This document shows positions 26,074 through 34,417 of a DNA stretch of 64,000 nucleotides, one piece after another; position 1 is the first letter of the stretch; every line of letters begins with the position of its first letter. The translations under genes and the position numbers were made by a program. The notes below the pieces were generated by a model, which was not told the DNA's origin, searched no databases, and was given only the letters and a program-made list of their open reading frames with translations. This stretch comes from Carboxylicivirga marina (GTDB lineage: Bacteria > Bacteroidota > Bacteroidia > Bacteroidales > Marinilabiliaceae): positions 109,899 through 173,898 of the forward strand of contig NZ_JAENRR010000004.1 of the NCBI RefSeq assembly GCF_016612505.1, written 5' to 3'.

Positions 26074-26973
26074 TTAAAAAATCTCATCATCGTCATCAAA
26101 GAACACGTCGTTTCCTTCACCGCTAAAACCTTCAACGATATTACGTGCTTCTGGTAATTGTACAGAGAAAATTGATCCTTCACCTTTTTGACTCTTGATA
26201 TCAATATCGCCACCTAATACATCAAGTAATGCTTTGGTGATTGATAAGCCAAGACCATGACCTCTGTTAATTGAGTTAATTCCTGAATCAAGACGCTTGA
26301 ATCTTTCGAAAATAATCTTTTGGTTCTTTTCCGAAATTCCAGTACCAAAATCCTGAACTGATGCATGTAACACATCTTCGTCAACCCACATCTTAAGAAC
26401 AACCTGACTATCTTTGTAGCTATACTTAAGTGCATTATTAAGCAAGTTACTAAGTACAAGTTTCAATTTCTCTGAGTCTGTTTTGAAATAGAAATTCTTA
26501 CCAAAACCGTGCTCAATATTAAATTCAATTTTAATATCGATACCCATCTTACGTGAGATGATATTAAATGAATCAACTACTGTTTGAACAAGGCTGCGAA
26601 TATTTACCTTGGTAATATTTGGTGCAATTTCACCAGCTTCAATTTTAGCGGCAACAAAAATGTTACGCAATTGAAAATCAAGGTTAAACGCCTCGCTATG
26701 AATAAGTGCCACCATTGACACTACCTTTTTCCAATCATTCTTTTCAACCGAAAGGATGGCTTTGGAAAGACCTAGGATAGATGTAAATGGGTTTACTATT
26801 TCGTTAGAGATATTTGAAATAAAATGACTTTTAAGTGCTTCTGATTCTTTTAATTTCTTAGTAACACCCTGAAAGTCTTTTGACAATTCTTTCATCTCAT
26901 TATCTAACTTTTTCCTTTCTTCAAGTCGTAACCTGAGTTCTCGTAAAAGTTGCTTGTCAGATAAATTGCTCAT
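26074..26973 (-). CDS. Soluble histidine-kinase-like GHKL protein with H-box His replaced by Asn
   Basis: A 299-aa cytoplasmic protein with an N-terminal coiled coil, a DHp-like helix pair and a complete GHKL ATP-binding domain (N-box LSNLLNNALKYS, G1 DFGTGI, G2 RGHGLGLSI). The H-box reads SNISNEIVNPF, where NMSHEIRTPL-type would be expected: residue 57 is Asn (codon AAC), not His. ATP binding looks possible but the standard His autophosphorylation does not. It could be a pseudokinase, a scaffold, or a kinase of serine/threonine residues in the style of RsbW (inference). It lies in the middle of the Che operon, between cheR and cheD. Confidence 0.88.
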   Translation of the reverse strand: MSNLSDKQLLRELRLRLEERKKLDNEMKELSKDFQGVTKKLKESEALKSHFISNISNEIVNPFTSILGLSKAILSVEKNDWKKVVSMVALIHSEAFNLDFQLRNIFVAAKIEAGEIAPNITKVNIRSLVQTVVDSFNIISRKMGIDIKIEFNIEHGFGKNFYFKTDSEKLKLVLSNLLNNALKYSYKDSQVVLKMWVDEDVLHASVQDFGTGISEKNQKIIFERFKRLDSGINSINRGHGLGLSITKALLDVLGGDIDIKSQKGEGSIFSVQLPEARNIVEGFSGEGNDVFFDDDDEIF

Positions 26974-26999
26974 AATCTTTTTTTTATATTCCGGACTAA

Positions 27000-27863
27000 T
27001 TATATTTTTCTAAATATTGTTGGTTTGATATGCTCCAAAGGAACATTCATACCCGATAATGACTCGGAGTGACCAATGAAAAAGATGCCTCCGGGTCTTA
27101 AGTAATTACACAATTTGCTTATTACTTTTTCTTGAGTGGCTCTATCGAAATAAATCAGCACATTGCGACAAAAAATGACGTCGAAAGTCTCATTCATATC
27201 ATAGTGACCATCCATTAAATTAACATGTTTCAGTACGATGTTTCTTTGTAAGTCGGGCTTAACCCTTACGGTTGGGTTAATACGGTCTTTACTTTTTAAG
27301 AAATAACGTTTCTTTAATTCCAAAGGTAGCAGGGCGATTTTATTTTCGGCATACACTCCTTTGGCGGCTTTTGACAACACCTTGTTAGATATGTCGGACC
27401 CATGAATGGAGAAGTTAAACCCTGGTGATGTACGCTTATACTCATTCATCACAATTGAAATTGTATAAGGCTCTTCACCACTTGAGCAACCGGCACTCCA
27501 AACTTTTAAGAAACCACTTCCATCATGCTGAGGCAACACTTCATCTCGTAAAAAATCAAAATGAACTGGTTCGCGAAAGAAATCTGTTTTGTTAGTCGTT
27601 ACTACATTCAAAAAGTTAAATATCTCTTTCTTTTGCCCGTCTTTACTAAAAAAATACTCTTTGTACTCGGCGTAAGAGTTCATGTTTAGCTCACGAATAC
27701 GTTTTAACAGACGTCCTTGAAGCATCACGCGTTTCACCGGTGGCATTTTAATGCCGTATTCGCTGTAGATAAAATCACTAAATGCCTGAAAGTCTTTTTC
27801 TGATAATTCGGCCTTAAAAGCATCCAGCTCCTTATTTTTATCTCTGTTATCGCCTGCAAACAT
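27000..27863 (-). CDS. cheR: Chemotaxis protein methyltransferase CheR, canonical copy
   Basis: A 287-aa CheR with all expected motifs: VTTNKTDFFREPVHF, VWSAGCSSGEEPYTISI, IHGSDISNKVL and FDVIFCRNVLIYFD. It transfers methyl groups from S-adenosylmethionine to receptor glutamates. It lies 5 bp from the cheW gene encoded just upstream. Of the three CheR copies in this operon it is the most canonical. Confidence 0.94.
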   Translation of the reverse strand: MFAGDNRDKNKELDAFKAELSEKDFQAFSDFIYSEYGIKMPPVKRVMLQGRLLKRIRELNMNSYAEYKEYFFSKDGQKKEIFNFLNVVTTNKTDFFREPVHFDFLRDEVLPQHDGSGFLKVWSAGCSSGEEPYTISIVMNEYKRTSPGFNFSIHGSDISNKVLSKAAKGVYAENKIALLPLELKKRYFLKSKDRINPTVRVKPDLQRNIVLKHVNLMDGHYDMNETFDVIFCRNVLIYFDRATQEKVISKLCNYLRPGGIFFIGHSESLSGMNVPLEHIKPTIFRKI

Positions 27864-27868
27864 TTGCT

Positions 27869-28369
27869 CTACTCCTTAACTGATTGCAATACTTCACCAA
27901 GGCTAATGATATCTGTTTCACTAAATATCTTATCAGCATTCAGTATCATTACCAAATCGTTATTATTTTGGTACGACGACAAAATATAACCCGGTTTGTA
28001 ATCGTTTTCAATCTCTTTAATTTTTGCTTCATCAGCTTCAAAAACATCCGAAACAGCATCTACTAAAACACCAACACTCATTATGCCTTTTCCGTCTTTT
28101 TTATTAACATCAAGCACAACAAAACAAGATTGCGGCGTAATGTCGACCTTTCCTAAATTGAATTTTGCTGCTGCATCAATAATCGGAATGATTTTATCGC
28201 GGTGGTCAACCACACCTTTGACATAAGCCATACTCTCGGGCACTGCTTTAGGCTCGACGTATTCTTTAATTTCAACTACTTTTTCAACATGAATTCCAAA
28301 AATGTTACTTCCTATTGAAAATGTAAGGTATGCGTTAACTTCCTGACTCATTTGGTGCTTATTTTTCAA
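27869..28369 (-). CDS. cheW: Chemotaxis adaptor CheW, copy 2
   Basis: A 166-aa single CheW domain (AYLTFSIGSNIFGIHVEKVVEIKE, YVKGVVDHRDKIIPIIDAAAK, VGVLVDAVSDVFE) that links receptors to CheA. It overlaps the other cheW by 11 bp and so is translationally coupled to it. The two copies are clearly different in sequence. Confidence 0.93.
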   Translation of the reverse strand: MKNKHQMSQEVNAYLTFSIGSNIFGIHVEKVVEIKEYVEPKAVPESMAYVKGVVDHRDKIIPIIDAAAKFNLGKVDITPQSCFVVLDVNKKDGKGIMSVGVLVDAVSDVFEADEAKIKEIENDYKPGYILSSYQNNNDLVMILNADKIFSETDIISLGEVLQSVKE

Positions 28370-28808
28370 TTTCTTGTACTACTTCAGTTAAATCAATGAT
28401 ATGAATAAACTCTTCATTTTTATGAAGGCTGCCCGTAAAGCTGTGTACCAATCCGGTATTACCATTAATTACTGATTCTTTAATCTCAGATTCGTCAAGG
28501 TCAAATACTTCTTTGACTCCATCAACGACTAAACCAAGCAACGAATCTTTTTTATCATCATCAGACACTACAATAACAGCAGTATCCTGTCCGTTTTCGA
28601 TATTTTCAATGCCCATCATAACGCGCATATCGGCAATAGGAATAATATTACCATGCAGGTTGATAACACCAAGTAAATAATCTTTGGTATTGGGCACCCA
28701 AGTAACTTTGTCGAACTCAAGAATATTACGAACCTTCAGAGTATCGAACGCAAACACTTCTTTATTGATCAAAAACGATATAATCGATGTCATTTGTTCC
28801 TTCATCAT
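28359..28808 (-). CDS. cheW: Chemotaxis adaptor CheW, copy 1
   Basis: A 149-aa CheW domain (SFLINKEVFAFDTLKVRNILEF, LLGVINLHGNIIPIADMRVMMG, LLGLVVDGVKEVFDL). It starts 2 bp after the cheA stop. Two different CheW proteins in one operon may give mixed arrays or different receptor affinities. Confidence 0.94.
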   Translation of the reverse strand: MMKEQMTSIISFLINKEVFAFDTLKVRNILEFDKVTWVPNTKDYLLGVINLHGNIIPIADMRVMMGIENIENGQDTAVIVVSDDDKKDSLLGLVVDGVKEVFDLDESEIKESVINGNTGLVHSFTGSLHKNEEFIHIIDLTEVVQEIEK

Positions 28809-28810
28809 TG

Positions 28811-30850
28811 TTAATTCTTAGTTCGATATTTCTTAATAGCGTTATTATGAATCAAGCGATTCGTATCAATTACCAAAGCAATGGTTCCATCACCCATAAT
28901 CGATGCCCCTGAAATATTTTCCTGCTTTTTAAGGAAACGGCCTAAAGGCTTCACTACTGTTTGGTATTCACCAATAACCTGATCAACTAATAATCCTACT
29001 TTTCTATCTTCGTACTTAACCAATATTAACTGCTCGGTACCCTTATTGCCTAGTTCAGTGTCAAAAGTTTCGCGTAAATCGATGAAAGGATATTGCTCTT
29101 CATCAATGTTAACCACATGGTTAAACGTTTTACCAAACGAAACGGTGTCAAGCGCAAAAATCTTCTCAATATTGGCAATTGGAATAACGTATTGATTCTT
29201 ATTGACTTTTACCAATAGACCGTCGATAATTGATAAGGTCATTGGTAACTCCAATGTTAATGTCGTTCCTTTTCCTATTTCAGAATCTAAGGACACTTCA
29301 CCACGAATCTCCCCAATTTTCTTTTTCACCACATCCATACCAACACCACGGCCTGATACATCGGTTACTTCTTCTTTGGTTGAGAAACCACTGAGGAATA
29401 CCAGTTCGAATATTTCTTTGCGAGATAATTCGGTATTGGCGTCAATCAAACCTTTAGAAATGGCCTTATTGCGAATAAATTCCGGATCAATTCCTTTACC
29501 ATCATCCATTAACTCAACCATTACGCTGGCACCTGAATAGTAGGCTTTAAAAAGAATGGTTCCTTTGGGCGATTTACCACTTTTAATACGCTCATCAGGC
29601 ATTTCAATACCATGATCGACCGCATTACGTATAATGTGCAATAAAGGATCGGTTAAGTGCTCAATAATATTTTTATCAAGCTCAATATCACCACCTTCAA
29701 TTACAAATTCTATGTCTTTATCTAATTCCTTCGAAAGGTCACGAACCAATCGCTGGAATCGCATTAATTCACTCTGAAGCGGAATTAGGCTTATCGAGAA
29801 TGCATTGTCGCGTAACTGTCGGCTCAGCTTTTGAATATTTTCTGCTAAGGCTAAAACAGCAGGGTTACCATCATTTTCGGCAAATAGATTAAGCTGTGCC
29901 TGAATAGTAACCAACTCACTCACCAGATTAACCAACTCATCAATTTTAGTAGAGTTAACTCTGATGCTTGATATTTTGTGCTCTTTAAGCTGAACCTTCT
30001 TTTTGGCATCTTTCTTTTCCGCTCCACCTTTATTAGCACTTGACTTACTAACAAGTTCTTCTTTTGTTAATAACTTCTGAAGCTTTGCAGCCTCATCCAT
30101 TGCAGAAATAATGCTATCTGAAGCTAAAAGATTGCCACTACTGATTTCATCAATAGAGATTTCGCATTCATCTTCAACAAAAATGAAAACATCTTTAATG
30201 TCATTGATTGATTCACTAGTGTTAAGGAGCACTTGCCAGTGGCAATAGCTATTAACCGGATTGAAGTTGCTTAAGGCAGGAACTGATTCGTGAAAAGCGA
30301 TGACTTTTGCATCTCCCATGGCATGAAGATCATCTAACAGATAAAATGGATTGGTTCCATTTTTAAGAATCTCTTCATTAGGCTTAATTTTGATCAAAAA
30401 TGTTTTTGATCCGTCATCTTTAATTTCTGGCACTTTTACTTTCGCCGGTGCAGGCATGCTTGCAGTGGACTCGCTATTCGACATGCGCTGTACACGTTGA
30501 ATAAAAGTGGCCTGATTTGCTAACTCTTCCTCATCTTCAACATCGCCCACTTCTAACATGTGTTTGATATGGTCAATTGATTCAAAGGTTAGCGAAATAA
30601 TATCTTCTGTTACACTCAGCTTGTTATTTCGAATCAGGTCAAATACTGTTTCGAGATGGTGTGTGAACTCACTTAATTGGTTAAAGCCAAACATTGCACC
30701 GCCACCCTTAAGTGTGTGCATCGCCCTAAAAATACGTTCAATTATTTCACTGTTTGACGTATCTTTCTCAAGAAGCAACAATGCCTCTTCCAGGTCGTGA
30801 ACATTGTCGTTTGACTCTTCTACAAATTTTGCCTTAAACTTATCAATCAT
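28811..30850 (-). CDS. cheA: Chemotaxis histidine kinase CheA
   Basis: A 679-aa CheA with an N-terminal Hpt domain (phospho-His H45 in MHTLKGGGAMFG), an intermediate domain (about 150-250, possibly the response-regulator-binding part but not a clear P2), the dimerisation segment (about 290-365, VNSTKIDELVNLVSELV), the GHKL catalytic domain (HIIRNAVDHGIEMP, DDGKGID, GRGVGMDVV) and a C-terminal CheW-like domain. It autophosphorylates and donates to receivers such as CheY and CheB here. It is flanked by the Hpt and cheW genes. Confidence 0.96.
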   Translation of the reverse strand: MIDKFKAKFVEESNDNVHDLEEALLLLEKDTSNSEIIERIFRAMHTLKGGGAMFGFNQLSEFTHHLETVFDLIRNNKLSVTEDIISLTFESIDHIKHMLEVGDVEDEEELANQATFIQRVQRMSNSESTASMPAPAKVKVPEIKDDGSKTFLIKIKPNEEILKNGTNPFYLLDDLHAMGDAKVIAFHESVPALSNFNPVNSYCHWQVLLNTSESINDIKDVFIFVEDECEISIDEISSGNLLASDSIISAMDEAAKLQKLLTKEELVSKSSANKGGAEKKDAKKKVQLKEHKISSIRVNSTKIDELVNLVSELVTIQAQLNLFAENDGNPAVLALAENIQKLSRQLRDNAFSISLIPLQSELMRFQRLVRDLSKELDKDIEFVIEGGDIELDKNIIEHLTDPLLHIIRNAVDHGIEMPDERIKSGKSPKGTILFKAYYSGASVMVELMDDGKGIDPEFIRNKAISKGLIDANTELSRKEIFELVFLSGFSTKEEVTDVSGRGVGMDVVKKKIGEIRGEVSLDSEIGKGTTLTLELPMTLSIIDGLLVKVNKNQYVIPIANIEKIFALDTVSFGKTFNHVVNIDEEQYPFIDLRETFDTELGNKGTEQLILVKYEDRKVGLLVDQVIGEYQTVVKPLGRFLKKQENISGASIMGDGTIALVIDTNRLIHNNAIKKYRTKN

Positions 30851-30861
30851 TGTTTGTGCTT

Positions 30862-31227
30862 TTAACCAGTGATAGTGTTAAAATAGTCTATCAAAACCTT
30901 CTGTTCTTTTTCTGTTTTAGGCAAGTGAGCTTCTTCTGTTTTAAGCATTTGTTGTAACATCGACACGGCCGATTTAGTTTTCTCAACCAAATTACCATTT
31001 ACCTCGATGTTATTATTTAATACCTCTTTGTAGGCCTGTTCAATTGGCGTTGCAACGACAGATAACTCGTTAAACCCTACCATAGGAGCTGTACCTTTGA
31101 TGTTGTGCATAGTTCTCACAACCTTTTCAAGCGCATTGTGCGATAATTGATTTGGTTGCCTTAGTTCGTGCTCCAGCTCAGCCAGGTTATCAGATGTTTC
31201 TTTGATAAAAATATTCTTAACTCTCAT
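30862..31227 (-). CDS. Stand-alone Hpt domain protein
   Basis: A 121-aa four-helix Hpt protein with phospho-acceptor H41 in MHNIKGTAPMVGF. A second Hpt besides that of CheA suggests either a phosphorelay step or a competing phosphate sink. It follows the CheY gene by 1 bp and precedes cheA by 11 bp. Confidence 0.88.
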   Translation of the reverse strand: MRVKNIFIKETSDNLAELEHELRQPNQLSHNALEKVVRTMHNIKGTAPMVGFNELSVVATPIEQAYKEVLNNNIEVNGNLVEKTKSAVSMLQQMLKTEEAHLPKTEKEQKVLIDYFNTITG

Positions 31228-31228
31228 C

Positions 31229-31594
31229 TTATCTTAAGACACGCGAAATTGCGCTTAACAACTTAGCCGGAACGAAAGGTTTAATAATCCACCCTGTTGC
31301 ACCTGCCTGCTTGGCTTCCATCTTTTTTGAAGCTTGCGATTCGGTTGTTAAGAATAAAATTGGAATATGTTTATATGCTTCAATCTCTCTGATTTTACGG
31401 ATTAACCCTAAACCATCAAGATTAGGCATGTGAAGGTCGGTGATAACAATATCAATCGTTCTACCATCCAGGAACTTTTGTGCATCTTCGCCATCAACTC
31501 CTACTAACACTTCATAACCTTCGTTTTGCAGGGTAAAGTTGACCACTTCGCGGATACTTTCCGAATCATCAACGATAAGAACTGTTTTAGCCAT
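31229..31594 (-). CDS. CheY-like single-domain response regulator
   Basis: A 121-aa receiver with acidic pair D10/D11 region (LIVDDSESI), phospho-acceptor D53 in IVITDLHMPNLDG, the conserved Thr region LFLTTESQ and the Lys in IIKPF. No output domain is present. It is the obvious target of the CheA here, but with no flagellar switch in the phylum its output partner is unknown. Confidence 0.9.
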   Translation of the reverse strand: MAKTVLIVDDSESIREVVNFTLQNEGYEVLVGVDGEDAQKFLDGRTIDIVITDLHMPNLDGLGLIRKIREIEAYKHIPILFLTTESQASKKMEAKQAGATGWIIKPFVPAKLLSAISRVLR

Positions 31595-31622
31595 AATTTA
31601 TTTTTCTAGTTATATTTTTTGA

Positions 31623-31934
31623 TTAATTAAGAACGTAACTAAATCCTGAATTTTTTATTAAAGTCTGAAGTTCAGCTTTTAACTCAGCATTTATGGATGT
31701 TTTTTTACCATTGGCCTTTAGTGTTGCTTTTAACGATAGTAATAACTGTATAAAAGTAACATCAACACTATCGGGATTATCGATTTCAATTTGCAGGTCT
31801 TTATCGCTTTTTAAACCACTTTTCATTGCTTCGATAATCTTTTCGATATGATTGATAATAAGCTGACCCGAAAAACGAATAATCGATTTTTCGGGTAGCT
31901 CATCATGAATAACTGTATATGGTAAATTCGCCAT
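31623..31934 (-). CDS. STAS-domain protein
   Basis: A 103-aa STAS domain of the anti-anti-sigma type (IIRFSGQLIINHIEKIIEAM, then VDVTFIQLLLSLKATLKANGK). The phosphorylated Ser position of SpoIIAA (Asp-Ser-Ser) corresponds, by my alignment, to D58-V59-T60, so the canonical site is Val with a Thr next to it. Phosphorylation at T60 or S56 is possible but not shown. It lies between the CheY gene (28 bp) and the MCP gene (10 bp) and would be the natural substrate of the SpoIIE-type phosphatase at the far end of the operon. Confidence 0.8.
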   Translation of the reverse strand: MANLPYTVIHDELPEKSIIRFSGQLIINHIEKIIEAMKSGLKSDKDLQIEIDNPDSVDVTFIQLLLSLKATLKANGKKTSINAELKAELQTLIKNSGFSYVLN

Positions 31935-31944
31935 TTGTAACGTC

Positions 31945-33678
31945 TTAGAATTTCTCGTAATTATCTAAATCAAAATCTTTGTCGAAATTCGAAAAAGGAT
32001 TTTCAGGCTGCGGTTGTGATTTACCAGTACTCTTTGGCGTCACTTTTTTCACTTCCTTTTTAGCCATTTTTGATTCTTCAGCTTTCACTTGTTGTTTCGC
32101 AACTCTCCCCGCTGTTTTTTTAACTGGCGCAGACTTTTTCTTGTCTATCTTAAAGTAACTAACTGCATCGTTAAGATTATCGGCCAAGTTAGCCAATTGA
32201 TCGGAGCTTTGCGTTAACTCATCGGATGATGACGCATTTTCCTGCGTAATCATGTTAAGCTGTTGCATAGCCAGATTTATTTGCTCAGCACCAGTTTTCT
32301 GCTCCATACTAGCGGCAGATATTTCCTTAATCAACTGCGTTGTTTTTTCAATATCTGGTACTAAAGCTTTTGATTTCTCACCAGCTTCTGTCGATACTTT
32401 TAAACCTGTTGATACCAAGGATACAATTTCGTCGGCAGCTGATTTACTTCGCTCAGCCAACTTACGTACTTCGGCAGCAACAACAGAGAAACCGCGACCA
32501 TGCTCACCTGCTCGTGCAGCTTCCACAGCGGCATTCAGTGCTAAAATATTTGTCTGAAAAGCAATATCGCTAATGATGGTAATCTTCTCCGAAACATCTT
32601 TCATTACTTTAGCGGCTTGCGATGACAATTCATCAGCAACGCTAACATCCTTAGCCGTTTCAACTGTAATTTTTTCTGTTTGAATCGAGTTATCCGTATT
32701 CTGGTCGATATTGGCAACCATCTCCTCAATTGAAGTTGACACCTCTTCGGCTGATGCGGCCTGATCGGCTGAACCTTTAGATAACTGCAATGAGCTTGAC
32801 TTTAACTGCGTACTTGAAGTTACCAAATCATCAGCATTCGACTTAATGGTATTTACAGTATTCTTCAAGTTATCGGCCATAGCAACCAAGGCTTTGGCTA
32901 AATCACCAATTTCATCGTTTTGTTCAACATCAACTGTTGCAGTAAGGTCACCCTCACCAATAGCCTTTGCAAATGTTACCCCTTTGTTAAGTGGTGCCAC
33001 TATGGTGTTGTAAAGTAGGTATGCTGTAACTAATGCACCAGCAATAACTAAAAGACTCATAATGATAATTACCCACTGCAGTACAGTAAAGCTACCATTA
33101 CTGTCAGTCAAAGCCTGATTGGATGCATCATCATACTTAGTAGCCAACTCCTTGATTAAAGCATCAACTTCTTCGGTAAGTGTAATAATTTCGCCACCGT
33201 CCTGAACCTTATCTTCTGTCTCAAACTTAATCATTACATCTTCATAAGCTTCAAAAGAGTTCAGGCTGCTCATTACATATTTCTGAATCTGAAACAGTGT
33301 ATCGACATCATTGATAATATGATTTAACGCATCAACATCTTCTTTATCCTTCCAGTCATTGCTAAGAGCAAGTAATTCTTCTTTTAACTGAGGAAAATCT
33401 TTGGTGTGAAGATCCTTTAAACGAATCTTATCAGGCGTATCGGTTTGAATATCGATAAAAACCCAACTTCGAATTAACATCTTACTGTCAATAACTAAAT
33501 CGCTCAATCCATTCAACTTCTCAGATGATGGTGAGTATACCTCCGTCAATTCGCGGTTCTTACTCTTGCTGCCAGTCAGCGTATAAAAGCTCCACGCCCC
33601 TTGAGCTATAATAAGCACCAAGATAATTCCGAAGCCAGCTAACAATTTTTGGGCAATATTCAGTTTGATGTTTTTCAT
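31945..33678 (-). CDS. Methyl-accepting chemotaxis protein with C-terminal tether peptide
   Basis: The 577-aa receptor has TM1 (about 10-30), a helical periplasmic sensor (about 31-195), TM2 (about 197-222), HAMP (about 223-278) and a cytoplasmic signalling domain with the hairpin tip [21 protein letters not shown] long Lys/Pro-rich tail follows, ending in the pentapeptide NYEKF, which fits the x-aromatic-x-x-aromatic form of the NWETF tether that recruits CheR and CheB in enterobacteria. It is the only MCP in the window. The preceding gene encodes a periplasmic YfiR-like protein, which may be its ligand-binding partner. Confidence 0.95.
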   Translation of the reverse strand: MKNIKLNIAQKLLAGFGIILVLIIAQGAWSFYTLTGSKSKNRELTEVYSPSSEKLNGLSDLVIDSKMLIRSWVFIDIQTDTPDKIRLKDLHTKDFPQLKEELLALSNDWKDKEDVDALNHIINDVDTLFQIQKYVMSSLNSFEAYEDVMIKFETEDKVQDGGEIITLTEEVDALIKELATKYDDASNQALTDSNGSFTVLQWVIIIMSLLVIAGALVTAYLLYNTIVAPLNKGVTFAKAIGEGDLTATVDVEQNDEIGDLAKALVAMADNLKNTVNTIKSNADDLVTSSTQLKSSSLQLSKGSADQAASAEEVSTSIEEMVANIDQNTDNSIQTEKITVETAKDVSVADELSSQAAKVMKDVSEKITIISDIAFQTNILALNAAVEAARAGEHGRGFSVVAAEVRKLAERSKSAADEIVSLVSTGLKVSTEAGEKSKALVPDIEKTTQLIKEISAASMEQKTGAEQINLAMQQLNMITQENASSSDELTQSSDQLANLADNLNDAVSYFKIDKKKSAPVKKTAGRVAKQQVKAEESKMAKKEVKKVTPKSTGKSQPQPENPFSNFDKDFDLDNYEKF

Positions 33679-33686
33679 TTTACTCC

Positions 33687-34199
33687 TTATAAGCTAATTG
33701 CATTTGACATCCCCTCGAGCTTTGAGCTAACCTGTAAACCAAACTTAGCTGCATTGGCTTTATGGATTTCAAATTTAAGTTTATCCTCTCTAACCACAAA
33801 GTTTATCATCGAACCTGAATTACAAGCCCCCTCTGACTCTGTTATTATCAAGGTACTACCCCCGTTAACTTTATCAACAATTGTTGACGCGTGCTTACCA
33901 AAATTAACATTTGATGAAACATACACTACCTGACAGTCCACCACTTCTTCTGGTGATTTAAACTGTTTAATTACCACATTCTGGAAACCAAACTTTTTGC
34001 CAGCGGATAGCTTAGACATCCAATCTGCAATTTCTTTATCGCGTACAACACCGATCACAAAATCCCCCTCTTTAGCTGTTTCTGTCCAGCCAATATGTCG
34101 GATAAAACTTAAGGTAAACACTGACTTAAATTTTGCTACCTGGGCCTGTCCGACCATTGGCAACAATGTTAAAGCCAAAAAGAAAATAATCTTTTTCAT
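33687..34199 (-). CDS. Periplasmic YfiR-like (DUF4154) protein
   Basis: A 170-aa exported protein with a signal peptide ([20 protein letters not shown]). It shows the YfiR family pattern ([66 protein letters not shown]). In Pseudomonas YfiR binds and inhibits the diguanylate cyclase YfiN. Here it is the first gene of the Che operon, 8 bp before the MCP, so it more probably feeds a periplasmic signal to this receptor (inference). Confidence 0.82.
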   Translation of the reverse strand: MKKIIFFLALTLLPMVGQAQVAKFKSVFTLSFIRHIGWTETAKEGDFVIGVVRDKEIADWMSKLSAGKKFGFQNVVIKQFKSPEEVVDCQVVYVSSNVNFGKHASTIVDKVNGGSTLIITESEGACNSGSMINFVVREDKLKFEIHKANAAKFGLQVSSKLEGMSNAISL

Positions 34200-34341
34200 A
34201 ACAAATCTGTCCTACAAAAATTCAACATCTTAATGCGCTTTGGTACGCACCAGACAATATTAAGTTTCTTTTTCACTGAATATTTTTGCTTTTAAAGCAT
34301 AAAGAAACCTAATTGATTAAATTTATTTAGGTCATTTCACT

Positions 34342-34349
34342 TAACTTTG
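34342..34349 (+). promoter_or_regulatory. -7 box (TAnnTTTG) of the RidA-fold/exporter unit
   Basis: TAACTTTG at 34342-34349 matches the Bacteroidota -7 consensus about 70 bp before the ATG at 34418, in the 218-bp divergent gap with the Che operon. The nearest upstream TTG is 26 bp away, longer than usual. Confidence 0.35.
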
Positions 34350-34417
34350 CTTCGTTTAAATCATGTCCCAAACATACCATCAAATAGTTATACAAATCAG
34401 TAATTACAGCTATTATA

